Source of the DNA: Actinoplanes xinjiangensis
Lineage (GTDB): Bacteria; Actinomycetota; Actinomycetes; Mycobacteriales; Micromonosporaceae
Direction: 5' to 3'
DNA length: 64,000 nt
Assembly: GCF_003148685.1 (NCBI RefSeq)
Contig: NZ_QGGR01000021.1
Location: 1 to 64,000 of the forward strand
Shown here in pieces: positions 17,036 to 24,548 of the stretch. Positions within the stretch are counted from its first letter, which is position 1. Each line of letters begins with the position of its first letter. A model generated the notes under the pieces. That model was not told the DNA's origin and searched no databases. It saw nothing but the letters and a program-made list of their open reading frames with translations. The translations under genes were made by a program, and so were the position numbers.

Positions 17036-17893
17036 ATGACCTCCCCCGTAGTTCTCGTCACCGGCGCGACCGGCCGTGTCGGCCGCCTCGTCGTCACCGG
17101 CCTGCTGCGCGGTGGGTCCCACGTTCGTGCCCTCGTCCGCTCGCCGCAGGCGTCCCCACTCCCCCCGCAGGTGGAGATCGCCCAGGGTGATCTCCACGAC
17201 GCCGCGACGGTGGCGAAGGCCGCCGACGGCGCCGACGCCGCCTTCCTGCTGTGGCCGGGCTTCTCGGCCGCCGGAGCCGAACCGGCGGTCGAGGCGCTGA
17301 CCGGGCAGGTCCGGCACCTGGTCTATCTGTCGGCGGCCCGCCTGCAACGCGACGAGCACGGCCCGATGCCGGGCGTCTGGTCCGACATCGAAAAGCTGAT
17401 CGACCGTACGCCGGGCACCCGCACGTTCGTTCGCAGCGGCGGGTTCGCCGCCAACACGCTGGAGTGGGCGGAACAGATCCGCGCCGGCGACGTGGTGACC
17501 ATGCCGTTCCCCGCCGCCGGCCGCTCGCTGGTGCACGAACAGGACCTCGCCGACGTCGCCGTGCGGGCACTGCTCGACCCGCGGCACGCCGGTCACGCCT
17601 ACGTGGCGACCGGCCCGCAGACCCTCACCTGCCACGACCAGGTACGCATCATCGGCGAGGTGCTGAGGCGCCCACTGCGGGTCCGGGCCCAGCCGCCGGA
17701 GCAGGCCCGCGAGGAACTGACCCGGTGGATGGGTGCGCTGGTCGCCGAAAAGTCCCTGGCGTACTGGGCCGGGCTCGCCGACGAACCGGAGCGGGTCACC
17801 ACCGACATCGAACAGGTCACGGGGCACCCGGCGCGGTCGTACGCGGCCTGGGTCCGCGATCACGCGGGCACGTTCGGCGCGGCCCCCTTCTGA
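17036..17893 (+). CDS. NmrA-like NAD(P)H-binding protein
   Basis: 285-residue atypical SDR. The nucleotide motif VLVTGATGRVGRLVV is at residues 5-20, and VRALVRSP, GDLHDAATV and HLVYLSAARLQ follow as in NmrA/HSCARG-type proteins. The classical YxxxK catalytic pair is absent, so it may be a redox sensor or a quinone/azo reductase-like enzyme. A SoxR-type promoter drives it, matching the redox-enzyme content of actinomycete SoxR regulons. No soxR gene lies in the window, so control would act in trans. Confidence 0.88.
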   Translation: MTSPVVLVTGATGRVGRLVVTGLLRGGSHVRALVRSPQASPLPPQVEIAQGDLHDAATVAKAADGADAAFLLWPGFSAAGAEPAVEALTGQVRHLVYLSAARLQRDEHGPMPGVWSDIEKLIDRTPGTRTFVRSGGFAANTLEWAEQIRAGDVVTMPFPAAGRSLVHEQDLADVAVRALLDPRHAGHAYVATGPQTLTCHDQVRIIGEVLRRPLRVRAQPPEQAREELTRWMGALVAEKSLAYWAGLADEPERVTTDIEQVTGHPARSYAAWVRDHAGTFGAAPF

Positions 17894-18162
17894 CCGTCCC
17901 GGCTCGGCGCCTGTCTCTCTACTTCCCGATCGGATTGAGGCCGGTCTGTGGTGATCGGTTGCCGGTAGCGGCTCGGATGTCGATGGTGTTCTGTTCGCCG
18001 GCGTGCCGCGGCATTGGCGTACGGTTCGGCGGAGCCGGGCCCGGATCGTGGCGGCCCGGTGGCCGGGCGGGCAGAGGCGAGAACGCACATCGCGGCGTGC
18101 GGCTGATCCAGAGCTACCATCCGGATTCGGAAGATGTGACCCTCTGCGGGAGGACTGGCGCT

Positions 18163-19140
18163 GTGGTCTCGGGTTCGGAGTCGGCTCTGCTGGTGGCGGC
18201 ACAAGCGGGAGACACGGACGCCTTCGCGGCTGTGGTTGGTCCGTTGCGTGGGGAGTTGCACGCGCACTGCTACCGGATGCTGGGCTCGTTCCACGACGCG
18301 GAGGATGCTGTCCAGGAGACGCTGGAACGGGCGTGGCGGGCACTCGGCCGATTCGAGGCACGCGGATCAGTACGGCCGTGGTTGTTCCGGATCGCCACGA
18401 ACCGGTGCCTGTCGATGCTGGAGCGGCGGGGCCGCCGGGAGCTTCCCGTCCACCTCGACGAGGCTGCCGGAACCGACGCCGAGGTGTTCTGGCTGCAGCC
18501 CTACGCGGACGAACGGCTCGGGCCGGAGCCGCAGGCAGTGGCGCGGGAGAGTATCGAGCTGTCGTTCGTGGCTGCTCTGCAACGGCTGTCCGGTCCGCAG
18601 CGTGCGGTGTTGCTGCTGCGCGAGGTGCTGGGTTTCAGCGCGCGTGAGGTAGCGCAACAGCTCGACACGAGCGTGGCCGCCGTCAACAGCGCGATGCAAC
18701 GAGCTCGAGCGGTCCTCGACCCGGCACTGCCTGCCGCGACGCAGCAGGCCACGATGCGCAAGCTGGGCGACGAGGCGGTCCGGGACCTGGCCCAGCGGTA
18801 CGCGCGAGCGTGGGAGGCCGGCGATGTCGTGGCCATCGTCGCGCTGATCACCGACGACGCGCGGTACTCGATGCCGCCGGTGGCGACCTGGTTCGCCGGC
18901 CGGGCAGCCATCCGCGGATTCCTGCTCGCCGGCCCCCTGCAGTGTCGCTGGCGATTTCTGCCCACGACGGCGAACGGCCAGCTCGCCTTCGGGACGTATC
19001 GCTGGGACGACCAGCAGGCCGCGTATCTTCCCGGCGGGCTCGACATTCTGGCCCTGCGCGACAGGCACATCGGGGAGGTCGTGTCGTTCCTGGATGCCGA
19101 CCTCGTGGCGTTCGGGCTGCCGGCGAGCCTGCCCGGATGA
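18163..19140 (+). CDS. ECF RNA polymerase sigma factor, SigG-like, with SnoaL-type C-terminal domain
   Basis: 325 residues. Region 2 (about 10-80) contains HCYRMLGSFHDAEDAVQETL and WLFRIATNRCLSML; region 4 (about 130-185) contains LPFSAREV-type FSAREVAQQLDTSVAAVNSA. A SnoaL-like fold follows (about 205-325, YARAWEAGDVVAIVALI, PPVATWFAGRAAIRGFL). This matches SigG/ECF41-56-type factors, where the C-terminal domain replaces an anti-sigma factor. The GTG at 18163 has GGGAGG at 18148-18153. No anti-sigma gene is adjacent. A two-domain SnoaL protein follows 70 bp downstream. Confidence 0.88.
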   Translation: MVSGSESALLVAAQAGDTDAFAAVVGPLRGELHAHCYRMLGSFHDAEDAVQETLERAWRALGRFEARGSVRPWLFRIATNRCLSMLERRGRRELPVHLDEAAGTDAEVFWLQPYADERLGPEPQAVARESIELSFVAALQRLSGPQRAVLLLREVLGFSAREVAQQLDTSVAAVNSAMQRARAVLDPALPAATQQATMRKLGDEAVRDLAQRYARAWEAGDVVAIVALITDDARYSMPPVATWFAGRAAIRGFLLAGPLQCRWRFLPTTANGQLAFGTYRWDDQQAAYLPGGLDILALRDRHIGEVVSFLDADLVAFGLPASLPG

Positions 19141-19210
19141 CGGCGGAATTCTGCCGGACAGCGATGGATTCGCCACCTGCGCCGGGTTGTACCGGTGAAA
19201 GGAGGCACAC

Positions 19211-20059
19211 ATGGTTGTGCAGCAACACCGAGACGACGAGAAACTCATCACCGATCTGATCGAGCACTGGGTGGCCGCGATACAGGCGGGTGACCTGCCG
19301 GGGGTCCTTGCCAATCACGCCGACGACATCGTGATGTTCGACGTGCCGCCCCCGCAGGACGGTGTCCGCGGCATCGACGCGTACCGGGACGCCTGGCCGC
19401 CGTTTCTCCGATGGCTGGCCGGCGGCGCCGTGTTCGAGATCGTCACCACCGACGTGACCGCCGGAGCCGAGGTTGCCTTCGCGCACGTGCTGTTACGGTG
19501 CGGCACACCTGACGATCTCGCCCGCCGTCCCGACCACCGTCTGCGCATCACCCTAGGGCTCCGCAAGGAAGCCGACCGGTGGCTCATCGCCCATGAACAC
19601 CACTCGTTCCCGCTGGCGGAACCGGCTGACCGGGCAGCCGCAGAGCTGGAGATCAGGGCTCTGCACGAACAGTGGTTCGAGCAGACGGCGGCGAAGGACC
19701 TCGACGGGTTGATGGCCGCCATAGCCGACGACGTGGTCTCCTACGAGCACATCACACCCCTGGAACACATCGGCCAGGCGCAAGTCCGGCAGGTCTGCCA
19801 AGACGGGCTGGAAGCAGGAACCGGTGAGGTGACCTGGCAGGTACCGAACCTCACCGTCGTCGCTGCGGACGATCTCGCCGTCGCCTGGGGCCTCAATCGA
19901 GTGCAAGCGGCGGGCCCGGACGGGCAGCTGATCGAGACGTGGTCCCGTGGTACCCGCGTGTTCCGTCGCACCGACTCGGCATGGTCGATGGTGCACCAGC
20001 ACCTGTCGTACCCCCTGGATCCGCAGACCGGGGCCGTTCGTACCGACCTGCGGCCCTAA
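19211..20059 (+). CDS. Tandem SnoaL-like (NTF2-fold) protein
   Basis: 282 residues built of two NTF2-like halves. The first (about 8-135) begins LITDLIEHWVAAIQAGDL with DDIVMFDVPPP; the second (about 145-275) begins IRALHEQWFEQTAAKDLDGL with IADDVVSYEHITPL. Both have the pocket layout of ketosteroid-isomerase-like proteins that bind or act on small hydrophobic molecules. A strong GAAAGGAGG ribosome binding site precedes ATG. It follows the SigG-like gene, whose own tail has the same fold, so the pair may sense or handle the same ligand; that is inference. Confidence 0.82.
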   Translation: MVVQQHRDDEKLITDLIEHWVAAIQAGDLPGVLANHADDIVMFDVPPPQDGVRGIDAYRDAWPPFLRWLAGGAVFEIVTTDVTAGAEVAFAHVLLRCGTPDDLARRPDHRLRITLGLRKEADRWLIAHEHHSFPLAEPADRAAAELEIRALHEQWFEQTAAKDLDGLMAAIADDVVSYEHITPLEHIGQAQVRQVCQDGLEAGTGEVTWQVPNLTVVAADDLAVAWGLNRVQAAGPDGQLIETWSRGTRVFRRTDSAWSMVHQHLSYPLDPQTGAVRTDLRP

Positions 20060-20065
20060 CGGCAA

Positions 20066-20093
20066 GGCCGGGCCGCAACGTGCAAGCCCGGCC
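20066..20093 (+). terminator. Terminator hairpin after the SnoaL gene
   Basis: GGCCGGGC (20066-20073) and GCCCGGCC (20086-20093) form a perfect 8-bp stem with a 12-nt loop, starting 7 nt after the stop codon. There is no T-tract. Confidence 0.6.
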
Positions 20094-20173
20094 AGTGCCC
20101 GGCCGACGCACTTGGCGTCCCGCTGACGCCTTGGGCGTCCATACCGACGCACCCACCTCAATTCCCCTGCGTT

Positions 20174-20202
20174 CGCATCGGCGTCACGGTGACGCCGATG
20201 CG
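20174..20202. repeat. Perfect 14-bp palindrome with a 1-nt centre
   Basis: CGCATCGGCGTCAC and GTGACGCCGATGCG flank a single G. It could be a second terminator, a dimeric-protein binding site for the gene at 20368, or an RNA hairpin. Position alone does not decide. Confidence 0.7.
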
Positions 20203-20367
20203 GACGCGCCGGGCGCAGGTGAGCTGGCCAGTATTCGCGTTGGCTGCGGAAACGGGTTGGAAGACAGCCACTCAACGGCGCCCGCGAGGCACCCGGCAGG
20301 CGTCGCCGTGGTGGAGGGACCGGGCCGGAACGGCCGGACCGCCATCGATGGGCGTTAGTGTGGGGGT

Positions 20368-20979
20368 ATGGGTCGGGCCGACCGTGACGAAGCAGGCGGC
20401 GGCTCGCTGTTCATGGTCGGTCTCGCCGCGCTGTTCATCTTCGTGGTGGCGACGACGGCCGCCAACATCGTCGCGGGCGACGACACCTTGCGGTATGTCA
20501 CGGGTGACCGTCCCGTCTACGGGGTGGCCAGCGGCCAGAACGGCACGGACCGGTGGCTGGAATGGCGATTGCCGGCCGGCACGGCGGCAATCGGCGTCAC
20601 CTACGAGGCCGCCGAGGACGAGGCCCGGCGGCCGGCCGTGTTCTCCCTCGGCGGGACCTTCCACCGGCACGGCGGCGCCGCGTCATGCCCGGCGCGGCTC
20701 GCCTGGGACGTCGCCGTGGCCGGGCGGCCGGGAGCGGGCGGGGTGCTCGAATCCGACGAGGACCATGTCGACACGACCGTCCCGCTCCCGGACGAGTATC
20801 TGGGACTGCCCATCGCCATCACCGTGCGCCGCGTGGACGGCGGTGACTGCGACGTGACGTTCACGGTCTACGAGCTGGCCGTCGACGGTGACATGCCGAT
20901 CGGCTTCCTTCCCGGCTTCCCGCCGCAGATCTTCATCACCGACCAGTGCCGTGACGACGAACCGTGCCCACTGCCCTGA
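20368..20979 (+). CDS. Hypothetical membrane-anchored protein
   Basis: 203 residues. One membrane segment (about 14-36, FMVGLAALFIFVVATTAA) is followed by an extracytoplasmic region without a known domain. It contains three Cys (SCPARL, GGDCDVT and the tail QCRDDEPCPLP), consistent with an exported domain that could form disulfides. GGGGG lies just before the ATG. It is convergent with the next membrane protein, with a nested hairpin between them. Function unknown. Confidence 0.65.
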   Translation: MGRADRDEAGGGSLFMVGLAALFIFVVATTAANIVAGDDTLRYVTGDRPVYGVASGQNGTDRWLEWRLPAGTAAIGVTYEAAEDEARRPAVFSLGGTFHRHGGAASCPARLAWDVAVAGRPGAGGVLESDEDHVDTTVPLPDEYLGLPIAITVRRVDGGDCDVTFTVYELAVDGDMPIGFLPGFPPQIFITDQCRDDEPCPLP

Positions 20980-20994
20980 TCAGGCTCCGTCATG

Positions 20995-21038
20995 CCACGG
21001 CGGCGGTCGGTGGGGCTCCTCGAGCCGGATCGCCGTGG
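20995..21038. terminator. Nested hairpin terminator between convergent genes
   Basis: CCACGGCG (20995-21002) pairs with CGCCGTGG (21031-21038), and inside it GGCTC (21014-21018) pairs with GAGCC (21022-21026). It fills the gap exactly between two convergent stop codons. Confidence 0.6.
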
Positions 21039-22034
21039 TCATTCTCGGGAGGGGATACCGGTTACCGCGATGCCTTTCGGCGCGGATTCGCCGATCACCA
21101 TCGTGAATTCCGCCCGTAGGTCGCCGGTGCCTCTCTCGACCGGCTCCTGGAGATCGATGGTGCCGCTCTGCCGGGCGGAGGCGCCGATCTGGGGGTTCCA
21201 GTCGCCGCCGAAGGGCCTCGGCTGGTAGGCGTGCCCGTCGCCGCCGGTGACCACGAACGAATTGAGGGGCAGGCCGATCGTGTGGCCGGTGTTGTTGCGG
21301 ACGTGCAGGTGGACGACGCCGTGCCCGTCGACATTCTCGATCCTCGTGACGGTCAGCGTGAGCCCGCCGCGCTTGGCGGAGGTCCTGGTGTCACTCACCA
21401 CGCCCGCCGGCACGTCGACTCCGGGGCTGCCGGAGAACGGCAGGAGCGTCGACGGCGGGCTGCCACCGAGCGCGTACACCACGCAGAGGAGTCCCCCGGC
21501 GCAGACGATCACGGTGGCGATCAGGTGGCCGGTCCGGCTGCCGCCCTTGACCGCGGCCTTCGCCATCGAGTTGCCGATGCCCAGCAGCATGCCGCCGAAC
21601 CCGAAGCCGAGGAAGTAGACGGCGCCGACCGGAATGCCGGAACCGAGACGGGTGCCGAGGGCGTCGCGCGGGCTGTCGATGTCGCCGGACATGCCGCCGA
21701 AGACGATGGACATCCAGCCGGCGAAGCAGAACGCCGAGACGCACAGCCCGAGGACCATCAGCACCCGGCCGGGCCCGCGCCCGGTGAACAGGGCACTCAC
21801 CGGGTTGAGGTCGACTTCGTACCGGTCGCCGATGTGCTGTTCGCCGATGTGCTGCCGGCCGAAGTTGTTGTGCGGGCCGAAGGAGTTGCCCGTCCCGAAC
21901 CGGTACCCGCTGTCGGCGCTGTGCCGGGAGCGGTCGATCGACATGTTCTGGCCGGCTCCGTAGACACGGGCGTGCCCGCGGGCCCGCGCGTCGAGGTGAT
22001 TGCCGCGGTCGTCGTCGGCTTCCGGGCGGGTCAT
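21039..22034 (-). CDS. Membrane protein with DUF4352-like C-terminal domain
   Basis: 331 residues. The N-terminal cytosolic part carries RARGHARVYGAGQNMSIDRS and a His/Asn/Gly-rich stretch (FGPHNNFGRQHIGEQHIG). Three membrane helices follow (about 93-115, 136-157 and 170-190), then an extracytoplasmic beta-sandwich region (about 215-325: LTLTVTRIENV, VVHLHVRNNTGHTIGLPLN) similar to DUF4352-type domains. It starts 2 nt after the stop of the upstream 140-residue protein, so the two are co-transcribed. Both proteins share the ARGxAxV...G..M.I motif, which suggests a physical or regulatory link. Function unknown. Confidence 0.75.
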   Translation of the reverse strand: MTRPEADDDRGNHLDARARGHARVYGAGQNMSIDRSRHSADSGYRFGTGNSFGPHNNFGRQHIGEQHIGDRYEVDLNPVSALFTGRGPGRVLMVLGLCVSAFCFAGWMSIVFGGMSGDIDSPRDALGTRLGSGIPVGAVYFLGFGFGGMLLGIGNSMAKAAVKGGSRTGHLIATVIVCAGGLLCVVYALGGSPPSTLLPFSGSPGVDVPAGVVSDTRTSAKRGGLTLTVTRIENVDGHGVVHLHVRNNTGHTIGLPLNSFVVTGGDGHAYQPRPFGGDWNPQIGASARQSGTIDLQEPVERGTGDLRAEFTMVIGESAPKGIAVTGIPSRE

Positions 22035-22036
22035 CG

Positions 22037-22459
22037 TCAGCGCCCGATTCTCATGTCGCCGCCGGACACGTTGACCTGTGCCCGGCCGCGGGCGTGGACG
22101 TTGAAGTGGTGGGCGGGCGCCGCGGCGGACGCCGGCAGGGTGCCGGCCGGACCGAGCCTGTGCACGAGCGCGTCGAGGTCGGCCGCGATGTCCGGCCGGA
22201 TGGCGAGCAGGCGGGCGAGCCGGTCGGCCCAGTAGACCTGGACCGCTTCTTCAGCCTCCGCGTCGGCGGTGGTTCGGGCGGCGACCAGTCGCCGGCGGTC
22301 GTGTTCCAGTTCGGCGGTGACATCCTCGACGACGGCCGCCCGGCCGCGGCCGCACAGCTGGGCAACCGCTTGCTTCGCCGTCTTCCAGGCGTCGCCCGCC
22401 ATCGCACCGACGATGGTCGCCGCCGCGGTGGCGGCGAGGGCTTGCAGTTCAGGTTCCAC
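22037..22459 (-). CDS. Hypothetical protein, partner of the adjacent membrane protein
   Basis: 140 residues. The N-terminus (EPELQALAATAAATIVGAMAG) is a helix long and hydrophobic enough to associate with a membrane. A charged helical middle (EDVTAELEHDRRRLVAAR, ALLAIRPDIAADLDAL) follows, and the C-terminus ends HARGRAQVNVSGGDMRIGR. The tail resembles the ARVYGAGQNMSI stretch of the next protein. I recall similar tails in actinobacterial proteins near predicted NTPase-type systems, but no such gene is here. Function not assignable. Confidence 0.7.
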   Translation of the reverse strand: MEPELQALAATAAATIVGAMAGDAWKTAKQAVAQLCGRGRAAVVEDVTAELEHDRRRLVAARTTADAEAEEAVQVYWADRLARLLAIRPDIAADLDALVHRLGPAGTLPASAAAPAHHFNVHARGRAQVNVSGGDMRIGR

Positions 22460-22558
22460 GACTGGCTCCCGCTCCTGATCGATATACGGACTCTGGTCGT
22501 ACTGACGGAGACCGGAGGAGGTGGGGAAATACCTTGCGGTCGAGTCCGTTCGACTCGG

Positions 22559-24406
22559 CTAGCTGTTCTCCGCGTGGTGGGCCGCCCGGGCGGTGTTCAG
22601 CGCCTCGCCCACTCCGGCGAGCAGTTCGACAGCGGTGAACGGCTTCTGCAGGATCGGGACGGCGATGTCGATGCCGTGCTCGCGACGCACCTCCGCGTCG
22701 CTGTAGCCGGACATGAACAACACCGGCAGGTCGGGTCGGCGGACCCGCAGGCGTGCGGCCAGCATGGGGCCGGACCGGCCGCGCAGGACGACGTCGGTGA
22801 GCAGCAGGGCGACGTCGTGTAGGTCGAGGGCGGCCAGCGGGCCGTCGCCGAAGGCGGTGGCGCGGTAGCCGTGGTCCCGCAGGATCCTGATCACCAGATC
22901 GCTGACGAAGTCGTCGTCCTCGACCACCATGATCAGCTCACCGTGGCCGTGACCGTGCTCGTCCCGCGCCGGGCCGGCCGTCGAGGTGATCTCCGCGGCA
23001 GCCGACGGGAGCAGGATGCGGAACATCGTGCCGACGCCCGGCGTCGACTCGACCCCGATGGTCCCGCCGGCGTCGCCGACGATGCCGTAGACGGTGGCCA
23101 GCCCCAGGCCCGTACCGCGATCGGCGGGTTTGGTGGTAAAGAACGGCTCGAAGAGACGGTCCCGGACCTCCGGGGTCATCCCGCAGCCGTTGTCACTCAC
23201 GGTGAGCTGGACGTAGTGGCCTGCCTCGACGAGGTCGGTCTCGATCGACACGACACCCCCGTCCTGCATCGCGTCCCGTGCGTTGATCACCAGATTGAGC
23301 AGGATCTGGTCGAGCCGTCCGCGGTTGGCCCGGACCGGCATGGGTTCCGCGGCCGGTCGGCTGACCAGGCGGATGTTCTCCCCGATGGAGCGGCTGAGCA
23401 GTTCGGCGGCCTCGGCGACCACCTCGTTGAGGTCGATGACCTCCACCTGGGTGGGTTCACGTTTGGCGAACAGCAGCAGCTGGCTGGTGAGGGATCGGGC
23501 CCGGTCGGCGGCGTTACGGATCCGCGCCAGGTCGTCGGCGGCATCGCCGGTGACCTCGTCGGCCAGGAAGTCGGCGTAGTTGAGGATGATCGCGAGCAGG
23601 TTGTTGAAGTCGTGGGCCACTCCCCCGGCGAGCTGGCCCAGGCTCTCCATCCGGTCAGCGCGTGCGGTGCGCTCCCGGGCCGTCGCCTCCTCGGTGATGT
23701 CGCGCTCGGTGGCGGCCGCGGCGACCACGGCACCGTGCTCGTCGCGGACCGGCCAGACGGTGACCGACGCGAGGATGGTGGTGCCGTCCCGGCGGACCCG
23801 CTTCGTCTCGGCGTGGGTGACCTGCTCCCCCCTGGCCAGCCTGGCCAGCGACTCCCGGACGGCATCTCCGCTGCCGGGCGGCAGGATCAGGTCCGCGAAC
23901 GGCCGGCCGATGACCTCGTCCGCCCGCCAGCCGTACATGCGTTCCGCACCGCCGTTCCAGGCGGTGACGACGCCGTCGAGGGTGCTGGCGATGATGGCGT
24001 CGCTGGACTGCTCGGCGACGGCGGCCAGGCGCTCCCGTTCCCGGGCCGCGGCGCCGGAGGCCCGCAGCATCCGCTGGTGGTGCAGGGCGAGGAACCAGCA
24101 GATGACGACGGCCACGGCCACGAACACCAGCCGGAAAACCTGGCCGGCGGAGCCGAGCAGTCCCTGCCAGGTGGAAACGGCGAAGCTCGCGACGAGCGCA
24201 TATCCGCCGACGGCGAGTACCGCCGCCGGACACGCCGACGGGGCCGCCAGGGCGGGGCCCAGCGCGACCATGCCGAAGATCAGGGACTGCCTGGGCAGGA
24301 GGGCGGAGGCCGCGGCCAAGGCGGTCACCGTGGCCAGACCGGCCACGATGTATGGCGACGCCAGGCGGCCGCGCACACGGGTCCCCAGGGAAAGAATCGT
24401 TTCCAC
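22559..24406 (-). CDS. Hybrid sensor histidine kinase (PAS-HisKA-HATPase-REC)
   Basis: 615 residues. Several hydrophobic helices (about 18-110) precede a PAS domain (about 125-240, DGVVTAWNGGAERMYGW). The dimerisation box GGVAHDFNNLLAI has the phosphoacceptor His265, and the ATPase boxes are LVINARDAM, SDNGCGM and GTGLGLATVYG. A receiver domain (about 490-610) has acidic EDDDF, phosphoacceptor Asp538 in LLLTDVV and the Lys in ILQKPF. The HDFNNLL type is common in blue-light/PAS hybrid kinases. No separate output regulator sits next to it, so the partner is unknown. Confidence 0.93.
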   Translation of the reverse strand: METILSLGTRVRGRLASPYIVAGLATVTALAAASALLPRQSLIFGMVALGPALAAPSACPAAVLAVGGYALVASFAVSTWQGLLGSAGQVFRLVFVAVAVVICWFLALHHQRMLRASGAAARERERLAAVAEQSSDAIIASTLDGVVTAWNGGAERMYGWRADEVIGRPFADLILPPGSGDAVRESLARLARGEQVTHAETKRVRRDGTTILASVTVWPVRDEHGAVVAAAATERDITEEATARERTARADRMESLGQLAGGVAHDFNNLLAIILNYADFLADEVTGDAADDLARIRNAADRARSLTSQLLLFAKREPTQVEVIDLNEVVAEAAELLSRSIGENIRLVSRPAAEPMPVRANRGRLDQILLNLVINARDAMQDGGVVSIETDLVEAGHYVQLTVSDNGCGMTPEVRDRLFEPFFTTKPADRGTGLGLATVYGIVGDAGGTIGVESTPGVGTMFRILLPSAAAEITSTAGPARDEHGHGHGELIMVVEDDDFVSDLVIRILRDHGYRATAFGDGPLAALDLHDVALLLTDVVLRGRSGPMLAARLRVRRPDLPVLFMSGYSDAEVRREHGIDIAVPILQKPFTAVELLAGVGEALNTARAAHHAENS

Positions 24407-24548
24407 CCGGCAACCTTTCCGAGAAACAACTCCCCATTTGCCCTTTGTACGGTAGTCGTCGGCGTACGAAGAATCCGGCAGTCAGGGACCGGCGCTCAGG
24501 CCGGGGACCGTGAAGTCCCGCCCGGGACGCGGCATCCGGCGGTGACGG

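Larger units (their letters stand above)
20060..20367. other. Gene-free region with two hairpins
   Basis: No supported coding sequence. It contains the terminator hairpin at 20066-20093 and a long perfect palindrome at 20174-20202, described separately. The remaining bases just before 20368 include GTGTGGGGGT, which supplies the ribosome binding site of the next gene. Confidence 0.5.
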
